From contig VSDH01000021.1 of assembly GCA_008636105.1 (NCBI GenBank), forward strand, positions 1 to 49,271: a stretch of 49,271 nucleotides of DNA, given 5' to 3'. Made by a program: the position numbers and the translations under genes. This document shows, in pieces, positions 26,149-34,539 of this stretch (position 1 is the first letter of the stretch; every line of letters begins with the position of its first letter). Below the pieces are notes generated by a model. It was not told the DNA's origin, did no database searches, and saw only the letters and a list, made by a program, of their open reading frames with translations. Source of the DNA: Candidatus Scalindua sediminis. GTDB taxonomy: Bacteria; Planctomycetota; Brocadiia; Brocadiales; Scalinduaceae.

Positions 26149-27722
26149 TATTTAGCCCCTCTTAACCACTTTTTGATAAGGGCACTGACTGTTCGTGGAT
26201 CTTCTTTTGCTCTGTCAAGAATATTTTCCCTGAGTAACAAACGTCTTTCACTTGATGTTTTATCCTGCCCTGGTTTTCTTGAAGCCTCCTCACTTTGGGA
26301 ACCATCTTGAAGCTCAGGGTGTGGTGCATATGCAGCATATCCCAGCTGTTGTCGCGGTCCTAATAATCGCTTTAAAGCTCTCATAGCAAACAATAAAAAG
26401 GCAAGGACAGCTATTATCAGAGAACTGTTTTTAACAATTGTTAATATAAATTCCTTTTTCTTTTCTCTTGCAATACCTTCCTCGTCTATGAAAACAGGAA
26501 TCTGCCCACGAAATTGAACACTTTGTATCTCAAATTTGTCATTTCTTGGAGGTGATTCGTCAAGACCAATTGATTGTTTTACGATGGCTGCTATCCGTTT
26601 TAATTCCTCATCAGGCCTTTTTGTAAATTTTCTATTTATCTTACCTTCTTCCGTTTTTTCCTCCTCGTAGTACCCGTCTACCAGAACGGCAACGGTCAAT
26701 CTCTTAACGCTTGCAGAACGCTCAGATATAGCACGCTCTATTTTGCTCAATGCGTATTGTGTAGTTTCTGTTTCTTCTTTTTCTTTTGAGTTCTCAATTT
26801 GACTACCATCTTCACCTGTATTTAACACCTGAGGCATTTCGGTTGATTGACTCGTAATCGTCTGATTTATAGGGACCTTTTTATCTTGATCGTACTCTAT
26901 TTGCTTTTCATCAACTTGCCTGAAATCTAAATCTACACTTACCTTTACAATCGCTTTGCCTGGACCCGTTATCCTCTCAACCATACTTAACGCTTTTGTC
27001 GCATAATAATCCTCCATTTTTCTCCTTAACTCCAATTGATCCCCAACTATCCCTACCATTGTTGAACGCTCAGTCCTGGATAGCAAATTGCCCATACTAT
27101 CAGTAATAGTAACGTTTTCGGGACTCAATCCTTCTACACTTGCACTAACAAGGTGCGTAATACCTGCTATTTGCATTGGTTTCAAACGTTGTCCGCTTCT
27201 TGTTTTTAAAATAACTGATGCAGTTGAAGGCTTTTCATCCTCAATAAACAAGGAAGGTTCCGGAATGACTATTTGAATTTTTGCCCATTCTACTCCATCC
27301 AGATGTGATATGGTTTTTGTTAATTCTCCCTGAAGTGCCCTTCTATAATTAACCTTCTGGGCCAAGTTTGACATCCCAAACTTAACTTCATCAAACAGCT
27401 CAAAGCCAACCTCTCCTCTCGGTAAATTATCTTTAGCAAGGTTCATCCTTGCTTCGTATACCGAATTTGAAGGCACCATGATTGTTGAACCTTTGTTTTT
27501 TATTTTGTAAGGTATATCATTTTCTCTTAAATATGATACAACTTCGGCAGCCTCCTTTTGATCCAAGTCACCATACAGGAGCCCGTAATCTGGCTCCCTT
27601 ATCCAATATGTAACTCCCAAAAAGCCAAATAAAAATCCTGCAATCAGAACAATAAATATTATTCTTTGCGTAAAATTTGTTGCTTTCCATATCTCACCAA
27701 TCTGTCCTGCTAACGGGTTCAA
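26148..27722 (-). CDS. fliF: Flagellar MS-ring protein FliF
   Basis: FliF forms the membrane MS-ring on which rod, switch and export gate assemble. The 524-residue protein has an N-terminal membrane helix (about 18-41), YscJ-type ring-building domains (EAAEVVSYLRENDIPYKIKNKGSTIMV onward), a long periplasmic region, a second helix (about 428-446) and a C-terminal FliG-binding tail (about 495-524). It is the first gene of the fliFGHIJ-mot-fliLMN run, with a sigma-54 promoter 55 bp upstream. Confidence 0.97.
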   Translation of the reverse strand: MNPLAGQIGEIWKATNFTQRIIFIVLIAGFLFGFLGVTYWIREPDYGLLYGDLDQKEAAEVVSYLRENDIPYKIKNKGSTIMVPSNSVYEARMNLAKDNLPRGEVGFELFDEVKFGMSNLAQKVNYRRALQGELTKTISHLDGVEWAKIQIVIPEPSLFIEDEKPSTASVILKTRSGQRLKPMQIAGITHLVSASVEGLSPENVTITDSMGNLLSRTERSTMVGIVGDQLELRRKMEDYYATKALSMVERITGPGKAIVKVSVDLDFRQVDEKQIEYDQDKKVPINQTITSQSTEMPQVLNTGEDGSQIENSKEKEETETTQYALSKIERAISERSASVKRLTVAVLVDGYYEEEKTEEGKINRKFTKRPDEELKRIAAIVKQSIGLDESPPRNDKFEIQSVQFRGQIPVFIDEEGIAREKKKEFILTIVKNSSLIIAVLAFLLFAMRALKRLLGPRQQLGYAAYAPHPELQDGSQSEEASRKPGQDKTSSERRLLLRENILDRAKEDPRTVSALIKKWLRGAK

Positions 27723-27776
27723 TGTGTTGACCTCTCCAAAGCAAATAAAATAATCACTTAGGTCATCATAAAATTA

Positions 27777-27791
27777 GCAAATCATATACCA
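27777..27791 (-). promoter_or_regulatory. Sigma-54 promoter of fliF operon
   Basis: The minus strand reads TGGTATATGATTTGC, with correct -24/-12 spacing, 55 bp before the fliF ATG. It is 13/15 identical to the fliO site. Confidence 0.7.
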
Positions 27792-28615
27792 TAGTACGGT
27801 TACAGCCATAACCAAATTATTTAGTAAAAAAACGGTCATATTTTTCCTCTTTAATGTTGTTTCAACCCGTCTGAATACTTTAAGATATCTTAAATAAACA
27901 AATCTACCTGGGCTGCACATGAATTCAAAAGTCCGTGAAAAGGTATGGAAACAAAAGACTTATAGATTCTAAAATTCACCGGGAGACTTGTTTTGGGACA
28001 GTTTGTATCAAATTGATTATGCAGAACTTAAAGGTTATAAAATCTTTTAACGAACAATAATAATCGTAGCCTTTTTAAACTAGTCGTACATATTTTCTAC
28101 AGCAAGTTATATCGTTAATTGCCTTAGTAGAAAGTAAATATCAACACAGAGAATTCTTTTTTGACAAGTGGAAATACTTTAGGCAGGGGAGAGTTTTCAG
28201 GTTCTAAAAATTCATTAGAAAACAACGACAGTTTATAGAATCTACGAGACGCAGGAAGCCCCTTCACCCTGTTAGATATTCATGTCAAGCGGCGTATAGC
28301 CTACTCTCAAGACACTATCTAACAGGGTAAACGAAGCCAATCTCCTATTTGTGGTGAAGTAGTTATTAAGACCCTGGAGTGTGGACTAAGGCACTAAAAG
28401 TCCAAAATAGCAAGAAGTCTGAAATGAAGTATTATAGGTTACTGTTCTTGATTTGAAGAAGATGATTTAACCCTGGTAAATATTACAAGGTTTAAGCTTT
28501 ATTTTAATAGTCGTGTAAAAACATTCAGACACTTTCACACTTATCGCCTGTCCAAATGTTCCACTCTTTATCTACCTGAACGCATACAGAGTTCGGGTGG
28601 ATTGTATTGCAATGT
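27792..28615. other. Long regulatory intergenic region upstream of fliF
   Basis: No gene is seen. It contains the candidate enhancer copy at 28062-28090 and a perfect 13-bp inverted repeat, ACCCTGTTAGATA (28266-28278) and TATCTAACAGGGT (28316-28328), separated by 37 bp. A nested palindrome follows at 28616-28738. Confidence 0.5.
28062..28090 (-). promoter_or_regulatory. Candidate enhancer element (copy 2)
   Basis: This is the partner of 16241-16268, with TCGTAG, CCTTTTTAAACTA and GTCGTAC in the same order. It lies about 270 bp upstream of the fliF sigma-54 site. Confidence 0.4.
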
Positions 28616-28738
28616 CCCCCCACTGCTTTCTTGCACCGTGGCGGCGAAAGTCGCGGCTCCTCCGCAAGGCGGAGCCTACTTGGCCGCGGCACGCTGCCGA
28701 AAGTAGGCTCTGTAAGAGCGAAAGCAAGAAGTGGGGGG
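28616..28738 (+). repeat. Nested palindrome (families A and B) before fliF leader
   Basis: Outer arms CCCCCACTGCTTTCTTGC and GAAAGCAAGAAGTGGGGGG enclose a family A copy: GCACCGTGGCGG at 28633-28644, a 45-nt interior and CACGCTGC at 28690-28697. The interior holds a further small hairpin, CCGCAAGGCGG. It lies just beyond the fliE stop codon and could separate flgBC-fliE transcripts from fliF. Confidence 0.8.
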
Positions 28739-28765
28739 AATGTGAAGCTCTATAATATAACCGCT

Positions 28766-29062
28766 TTATACCTGCATTTGCATTATCTCTTTATACGCAT
28801 CAATAAGTTTATTCCGAGTCTCCATCATAAATTTAAAGCTTACTTCCGCTTTCGTCATTGCTATCATTACTTCATGAACACTGTCTACCTCACCACCTGC
28901 AAAGTTTTCAATTGATTCTCCCGCTTTAAGTTGAAGGTCATTCACATCGCCAATAAATTTATTAACCGTTTCCTTAAAGCCAACACCGGATTTCTGTTCA
29001 AAGTTTTCAACTATCTGTCCGATTTTACCAGTTACCGCCGGATTTATAGGATTAATATCCAT
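28766..29062 (-). CDS. fliE: Flagellar hook-basal body protein FliE
   Basis: FliE links the MS-ring and export gate to the proximal rod. The 98-residue protein has a flexible N-terminus, a central helix, and the FliE end EVMIAMTKAEVSFKFMMETRNKLIDAYKEIMQMQV. AAGGAGGT lies upstream of the ATG. It is the third gene after flgB and flgC. Confidence 0.95.
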   Translation of the reverse strand: MDINPINPAVTGKIGQIVENFEQKSGVGFKETVNKFIGDVNDLQLKAGESIENFAGGEVDSVHEVMIAMTKAEVSFKFMMETRNKLIDAYKEIMQMQV

Positions 29063-29067
29063 ACCTT

Positions 29068-29511
29068 CTACCTCCTTATAATATTCAGCGCCCTTTCAGT
29101 CATTTTCCTAAAAGTGCTAATAACTGCCGTATTAGCTTCATAAGATCTGGATGCGGCCATAAGGTCTACCATTTCTTTAGAAATGCTTACATTTGGCATC
29201 TGCACAAAACCTTCTTCATCTGCTTTCGGATGACCGGGTATGTACATTATATTTGGTGGTTCTTTACTCTCAGTAATACCCTTAACTTTTACACCACTTA
29301 AATTAACATCTTTTGATGACCTACCTATCATAGAACGTCTTAATTCACTGGCAAACTCAACCTGTTGTCTCTTATATGGTCCACCATCAGGTGTTTCAGT
29401 AACTTGAGCATTTGCAATATTATTTGCAATAACTTTCATTCGCATTCTTTCTGCTGAAAGCCCTGAAGCACTTATATCCAAAGCAGAAAATACCTTATCG
29501 AACATAGACAT
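29068..29511 (-). CDS. flgC: Proximal rod protein FlgC
   Basis: The 147-residue axial protein is exported to form the rod. It has the N-terminal rod signature ALDISASGLSAERMRMKVIANNIANAQVT and the C-terminal MVDLMAASRSYEANTAVI helix. Length is typical. It lies 5 bp upstream of fliE and 34 bp downstream of flgB in the usual order. Confidence 0.96.
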   Translation of the reverse strand: MSMFDKVFSALDISASGLSAERMRMKVIANNIANAQVTETPDGGPYKRQQVEFASELRRSMIGRSSKDVNLSGVKVKGITESKEPPNIMYIPGHPKADEEGFVQMPNVSISKEMVDLMAASRSYEANTAVISTFRKMTERALNIIRR

Positions 29512-29545
29512 GCATTCTCACTCCTTTCTTTACTCCTGGCAATTC

Positions 29546-29905
29546 CTATCTCCCCTCAATCGCAGAAATTAGACCCTTAAACTTTTTTGATATAATATCC
29601 AAAGATATTTTATGCCTATCTGAACTTTTATAAAATTCCACTAATTCCTTATCCATATCCACATTACTTCCATCTTTTCTATTAATCGCATTATTAGAAA
29701 ATGCTATTTTCTCTGTTACTTTATTAATCTTTTCGACACTTTTACTTTTTATGGCTTCTTGTAGTTCTTTTTGAAATGTAACTTCTAATTTCCTATATCC
29801 AGGGGTGTTCACATTGGCAATATTATTCGCAATTACCTTGTTTTTCACAAAAGTCAAATCTAGTAATTTGGACAATACATCAATATTTTTATCGAAAATG
29901 CCCAT
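29546..29905 (-). CDS. flgB: Proximal rod protein FlgB
   Basis: The 119-residue rod protein has the KNKVIANNIANVNTPGYRKLEV motif near residues 20-41 and a short C-terminal helix. It is the first gene of flgB-flgC-fliE. A sigma-54 promoter lies 140 bp upstream and the NtrC-type activator gene sits just beyond it. Confidence 0.96.
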   Translation of the reverse strand: MGIFDKNIDVLSKLLDLTFVKNKVIANNIANVNTPGYRKLEVTFQKELQEAIKSKSVEKINKVTEKIAFSNNAINRKDGSNVDMDKELVEFYKSSDRHKISLDIISKKFKGLISAIEGR

Positions 29906-30045
29906 ATTTTAAGCCTCATACTACGGTATGCTTACAACTTGTAACATGACGAGTGTTAAACAGATAATTAACAAAATGCAAGGACGAGACTCTTCTTTTG
30001 TAGAAGAAGTTCTAATTCTCCTGCGGTTACTGATGAAAATTGATC

Positions 30046-30060
30046 GCAAAAGCAATACCA
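30046..30060 (-). promoter_or_regulatory. Sigma-54 promoter of flgBC-fliE
   Basis: The minus strand reads TGGTATTGCTTTTGC, with exact GG-to-GC spacing, 140 bp upstream of flgB. The downstream leader between promoter and ATG is moderately long. Confidence 0.65.
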
Positions 30061-30074
30061 TATTAATTATTAAC

Positions 30075-30104
30075 CTGGTTTTTACATATCCTCTCTAAAA
30101 CCAG
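30075..30104. promoter_or_regulatory. Inverted repeat upstream of flgB promoter
   Basis: CTGGTTTT (30075-30082) pairs with AAAACCAG (30097-30104) around a 14-nt spacer. It could end transcription of the activator gene or be an operator; no T-rich tail decides between these. Confidence 0.35.
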
Positions 30105-30195
30105 TACATTCAATTGACAATGGTGCTTTTCAGAGAAAAGCTGAATTCGAAACATGAAACTATACTCCTAATGGAAGGAAAAAGATTCCCAGCTA

Positions 30196-31611
30196 TTAGG
30201 AAAAACTTTCCTGAACAACTCCGCTTTCATTACCGATATCTATGCTGCTTTCAAAATTGGGTTGTAAGGTTTTATATTTATTTAACTTATTTCTCAATGT
30301 ACGAGGTGTAATGTCTAGTATCTCTGCAGCCCTCGTTTTGTTACCATCTGTATTCTCAAGTGTTTTATAAATAAGTACCATTTCTACATCCTCTATAGTT
30401 TGCCCGACCGACAGTTCATTCTTTTTCTTAATAACATTGACGTTCAGCATATTTTCAAAATGTTGTGGCAGTAATATCTCAGAATCAACCATTACTATAC
30501 ACCTATGAATCAGATTTTTCAGTTCCCTGACATTACCTGGCCAGTTATATCGAGACAACATGTCCATTGCCTCTTCACTTACTTTTTGAAGAGGGGTATC
30601 TATCCCACGTTTATATTTATTTAAAAAATATTCAATTAACGTGGGTACATCCTCTTTTCTTTCTCTTAAAGGGGGTAAGGTTATGGGTATTACGTTAAGT
30701 CTGAAGTACAAGTCTTGCCTAAACTTATTCTGCTCGATTTCCATGAGTATGTTTCTATTTGTAGTGGCAATAATCCTAACATCAACTTTAAGTGTCTTGG
30801 TTCCCCCTACCCTTTCAAATTCCTCTTGTTCCAAAACTCTTAACAATTTAGCTTGAATCTTTGGTGTTATTTCACTAATTTCATCAAGTAATAAAGTACC
30901 ACCATTTGCCAATTCAAAACGTCCTAATCTTCTCGAATCAGCTCCTGTGAATGCCCCTTTTTCATGTCCGAATAATTCGCTCTCCAGTAAGTTCTCGGTC
31001 AGAGCGGCACAATTAAGCTTAATAAATGGTTTTGTATTCCTCTGGCTATATAAATAAATTGAATGTGCAATAAGCTCCTTTCCTGTACCACTTTCACCTT
31101 GAATAAGCACACTTGCCTTACTTTGTGCAATCCTCTTTACATCTTCACAAATATTGTACATTTTAGATTGCTTGTTTATAATGAGTTCATAATCTCCATT
31201 ACCATCCAGTCTTGACCTCCAGTATTTATTTTCATTTATTAATGTCTCGCGTTCCTGTATTCTCGTTAATAGTGTCTCGATTTGATCAAGTGAAAATGGT
31301 TTTATAATATAGTCGTAAGCTCCATTCTTCATTGCCACAACTGCAGACTCAATACTACCGAAGGCAGTTATAATTATAACGGTAGTTTCTTTTGATATTT
31401 TTTTTACTTTCTCTAAAACGTCCAATCCGCCTATTCCAGGCATCTTCATATCAAGGAACACCACGTCATAATTACAATTACCAACCATTTTAATTGCTTC
31501 GTGTCCATCGCTTGCACTTTCCACTCCATAACCATTCCTTAATAATGCTTCACTTAAATAGTCTCTGCTGAGAGCGTCATCATCAACAACCAATATCCTA
31601 TCAATACTCAA
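30196..31611 (-). CDS. Sigma-54-dependent NtrC-family response regulator (flagellar)
   Basis: Domains in order: receiver (phospho-acceptor Asp54 in VFLDMKMPG), AAA+ sigma-54 activation domain (GESGTGKE Walker A, GAFTGA loop, GGTLLLDEI Walker B), and a Fis-type helix-turn-helix (NKTRAAEILDITPRTLRNKL). It should hydrolyse ATP to open sigma-54 promoters. I prefer TTG 31611 as start because GGAGGA lies seven bases upstream; the frame extends to a TTG at 31626 that would include that ribosome-binding site as codons. It follows the kinase gene and precedes flgB, like FlgR/FleR/FlrC of other bacteria. Confidence 0.93.
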   Translation of the reverse strand: MSIDRILVVDDDALSRDYLSEALLRNGYGVESASDGHEAIKMVGNCNYDVVFLDMKMPGIGGLDVLEKVKKISKETTVIIITAFGSIESAVVAMKNGAYDYIIKPFSLDQIETLLTRIQERETLINENKYWRSRLDGNGDYELIINKQSKMYNICEDVKRIAQSKASVLIQGESGTGKELIAHSIYLYSQRNTKPFIKLNCAALTENLLESELFGHEKGAFTGADSRRLGRFELANGGTLLLDEISEITPKIQAKLLRVLEQEEFERVGGTKTLKVDVRIIATTNRNILMEIEQNKFRQDLYFRLNVIPITLPPLRERKEDVPTLIEYFLNKYKRGIDTPLQKVSEEAMDMLSRYNWPGNVRELKNLIHRCIVMVDSEILLPQHFENMLNVNVIKKKNELSVGQTIEDVEMVLIYKTLENTDGNKTRAAEILDITPRTLRNKLNKYKTLQPNFESSIDIGNESGVVQESFS

Positions 31612-31756
31612 TTGCGTTTCCTCCAAAAATGCAAATATCCTTTTTCATGCCACCTAAAGAATCTCCTCCTACCTAATTAGTACAGAAAACATAGCAAAGA
31701 AACTCTCAAATCTATTTCCACAAAGACATTTCTATTTAAACCATAACACTACCTAG

Positions 31757-31792
31757 CCCCCACAGCTTGCTAGCACAAGCTAGCAGTGGGGG
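31757..31792 (+). repeat. Short family B palindrome forming the 3' end of the kinase gene
   Basis: CCCCCACAGCTTGCTAGC and GCTAGCAGTGGGGGC form a hairpin that supplies the last codons (APTASLC) and stop of the histidine kinase at 31770. It may also serve as a transcript-end hairpin. Confidence 0.7.
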
Positions 31793-33074
31793 CGTCTTCT
31801 AATGATTTTAGTTTTACATGGTGATTATTGGGCAGATTTATCAAAAAGGTTGTTCCTTTTTTGTGTTCGCTGTTAATCGTTACTTGCCCACCATGAAGCC
31901 CTATAATATTACGAACTATTGCCAAGCCTAAACCTGTCCCATCATTTTTTGTAGTGAAAAATGGTTCAAAAATCTTTTTAATAGCATCACTGCTAATACC
32001 ATTACCTGTATCAACAAAACCCACCTGTATTCCTGGTCTATTATTCAGGGTTGATTCTCGTGTAAATACTGTAATTTGTCCACCTTCACGCATCGATTGA
32101 ATAGCATTAAGCATAATATTTAAGAAGGCTTGCTGTAAGCGTTCCGGGTCACATTCAATAATATCATTTAGACAAGTATAATCTTTGTTTATCTGAATGT
32201 TTTGTTTACCATTTTGACTTAATTCATGAGATACGAAGACAAGAGATTTATCAATAACGTTTGTAAGTCTGTATTTCCTTAGATTTAGCCTGATCGGACG
32301 AGCAAGAAGCAGTAAGTCTGTTACTATTTTATTAATATTCTTTGCTCCCCGGATAATATTTTTAACAAGTTTAAGGCTGTCTCCTTTAAGTTTTCGTTCG
32401 AGAAGATAGGCAAATCCTTCAATACCATTTAACGGGTTCCTTATCTCATGAGCAACACTTGCAGCCATAGTGCCAACCGAAATAAGATTACTCGCACTAT
32501 GTAAGCGCCCTTTTAATTCATAAATTTCTGATAAGTCGTGGAAAATTTCAACGACTCCTGAAATTTTCCCATTCCCATCCTTAAGAATAGATATACTGCT
32601 TTCTATATATCTGGTACTCCCATTTCCTGTTCCTATTATTCTTTCAAGATTAATGATGTTACTTCTTTTTGAAAGCGATTCTATCAATAAATCAGTAAAG
32701 CCGCTTATATGATTCAGGGTATTTCTAATATCTTTTCCTATTATATCCTTAGCATTAACATTTAAGATTATTTCGGCAACTTTATTAAATGTCATCACCT
32801 TACCTTTTATGTCGATTGCAACTACACCGCTGTGCATACTCTCTAGTATATTATTTAAATATCCAGTTAAATTATTTAACTCCTGCACCTTTTTATTAAG
32901 ACACTCATTTGTATAACTCATTTCTCGATCAATTTCTTTAACCCTATCTTGAAATCGCTTATACGAAGCTTCAAGTTTTTGGGCATTATTGTTAAAGTTG
33001 TCAAATATAGCTGACAGCTCTTCAAATCTATTGTGTTGCTTAACTCCCCCGTTATAAGAATTTAAAGTTTTCAT
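31770..33074 (-). CDS. Soluble PAS-domain histidine kinase (flagellar)
   Basis: The 434-residue kinase has no membrane segment. An N-terminal coiled coil (about 25-70) leads to a PAS domain (about 75-190), HisKA (His near residue 208 in SVAHEIRNPLNGIEG), and a HATPase domain with N-box NIMLNAIQSM, DTGNGI and GTGLGLAIV. It resembles FlgS/FlrB/AtoS kinases that phosphorylate flagellar NtrC-type regulators; the likely partner is the adjacent activator. Its ATG overlaps the TPR gene stop by four bases. The last residues come from a palindrome. Confidence 0.92.
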   Translation of the reverse strand: MKTLNSYNGGVKQHNRFEELSAIFDNFNNNAQKLEASYKRFQDRVKEIDREMSYTNECLNKKVQELNNLTGYLNNILESMHSGVVAIDIKGKVMTFNKVAEIILNVNAKDIIGKDIRNTLNHISGFTDLLIESLSKRSNIINLERIIGTGNGSTRYIESSISILKDGNGKISGVVEIFHDLSEIYELKGRLHSASNLISVGTMAASVAHEIRNPLNGIEGFAYLLERKLKGDSLKLVKNIIRGAKNINKIVTDLLLLARPIRLNLRKYRLTNVIDKSLVFVSHELSQNGKQNIQINKDYTCLNDIIECDPERLQQAFLNIMLNAIQSMREGGQITVFTRESTLNNRPGIQVGFVDTGNGISSDAIKKIFEPFFTTKNDGTGLGLAIVRNIIGLHGGQVTINSEHKKGTTFLINLPNNHHVKLKSLEDAPTASLC

Positions 33075-33874
33075 CTTTCACCAACTATTTCTAACTTGTC
33101 TTGCGCCTCTGTACGCCATTCAATTTCATTAATATACCACTGTGCCTGTTTGCCCCAGTAAGTACCTTCGTACTCATCCTCAAGCTTTCTGTAAATCTCC
33201 AAGGCCTTGTCAAACGCTCTTAACTTTCTATAGCAATTTGCGATTTGATATGTTATCCACGTTGCTTTCTCATCCTCTATGTCTTCTTTATTTATTAAGT
33301 TGTAAATATCCAGGGCCTTTTCATACCCTCCCATTTTATAAAGGTTCTCCGCAATTTCGAATGAGTTTATTATTTCATCTTTCTTCTTATTAATTATAAT
33401 TTCTTCTTTTTCTTCTTTCTTAATCTCATCTACAAGAGCAACTTTGCTTTCTAACTCACCTTCTTCTTTAACGGCAGGTGAAATGCCATGTTCCTCACTA
33501 CTTAAGGCCTCTTCGCTTTTCACCTTATTTTCTTCAATATTTGCAGATACTACTTTACCTTTCACTTTATTTTCTTCATTATTTTTGCTTTTCTTAGATA
33601 TCTCCTGAAATTCATTCTTTAGTTTCATTAATTCCTTCTTTTCCTTTTTTAACTCTTCAATCTTTTTTTCTACTTCGTTTTCCCCTTCACTATCTATCTC
33701 TGTTGTTTTTGGCAATTCTTCAACCATAATGTCAGATTTATATTCATTTGCACTTTCACCTTCGTTCCCACTGGTTGAGTCTTCCCCCAAAACCGCTTGC
33801 AAGGTATAAAAACAGACAAGATTAAAAGTAAGTAAAATTAATATTTTCCTGTTAATATTCATATCAAATAACAT
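33071..33874 (-). CDS. Exported coiled-coil/TPR protein
   Basis: The 267-residue protein has an N-terminal signal-like helix (about 9-29, ending QAVLG), a long Glu/Lys-rich coiled coil (about 60-165) and C-terminal TPR-like repeats (about 172-255; YKMGGYEKALDIYNLINKEDIEDEKATW). It should sit in the periplasm or at the membrane. Overlap with the kinase gene suggests a shared job, such as sensing assembly state, but this is conjecture. The 5' end abuts a family E repeat at 33879-33923 that supplies the GGGTTGG leader. Confidence 0.7.
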   Translation of the reverse strand: MLFDMNINRKILILLTFNLVCFYTLQAVLGEDSTSGNEGESANEYKSDIMVEELPKTTEIDSEGENEVEKKIEELKKEKKELMKLKNEFQEISKKSKNNEENKVKGKVVSANIEENKVKSEEALSSEEHGISPAVKEEGELESKVALVDEIKKEEKEEIIINKKKDEIINSFEIAENLYKMGGYEKALDIYNLINKEDIEDEKATWITYQIANCYRKLRAFDKALEIYRKLEDEYEGTYWGKQAQWYINEIEWRTEAQDKLEIVGER

Positions 33875-33878
33875 TCCA

Positions 33879-33923
33879 ACCCGTCAGAACGATGCCCGCC
33901 TAAATGAAGTAGTCGGGGCTGGT
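33879..33923. repeat. Family E palindrome upstream of TPR gene
   Basis: ACCCGTCAGAACGATG at the left and GGGGCTGGT at the right match the two edges of the copy at 1608-1680. It begins four bases upstream of the TPR gene start codon. Confidence 0.65.
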
Positions 33924-34539
33924 AAAATTCATAAAATGTTTGTTACAAGGTCGCGATCAATCAACCATAAGTAGGTAACACTGAGCTGCAAAGAAATTTG
34001 AATTACATAAAAAAGTAAGCAAATGAAATGCCATGAGCCCTAAAGAGTTTAAAAGCTCAAAAGTCTATAATTATGGGCTGGTTTGAATCGTAACGGTTAT
34101 TAATGCACAGGGCATAATATGGCTGTTAAGTTAGCTATACAAGTATCCGTAAGGCCATAAGTTTGGTTAATAAACTTATGGAAATCATGCCAAATAGGGA
34201 GAAATTTCAGAATCATTTTGAATTTTTACACGTTTCGTATAATTTTTGTACATACAGAACCTATCCCGATTATACTGGTAACACATAGGATTTATTTCTC
34301 AGGTACATCACAATTATAAACCCGCAAGCCAACGTATAAAATAAATGGTAAATCTATGAGGATAACAAACGGCAGTATTAACCTAAAGAAGAGATTTTGC
34401 TCTTTTCTTCAGGAGGAAATAATGAGAGATGTAGAATCAACTAAAAGAAGAAATATTTAATATGTACTTGATCATTATATAGGCAACTCCAACACTCCAT
34501 GGTATCATTACCTCACCCTCTTGCTCATGGACTGCTGTA
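33924..34539. other. Intergenic region between TPR genes
   Basis: About 600 bp of AT-rich DNA with no convincing gene. I see no sigma-54 match here and no GC-rich palindrome. Confidence 0.4.

Noticed and set aside
28266..28328. Inverted repeat with GTTAGAT and ATCTAAC, resembling integron attC ends
   Set aside because: attC sites have RYYYAAC on the left and GTTRRRY on the right; here the order is reversed, and no integrase or cassette array is nearby.
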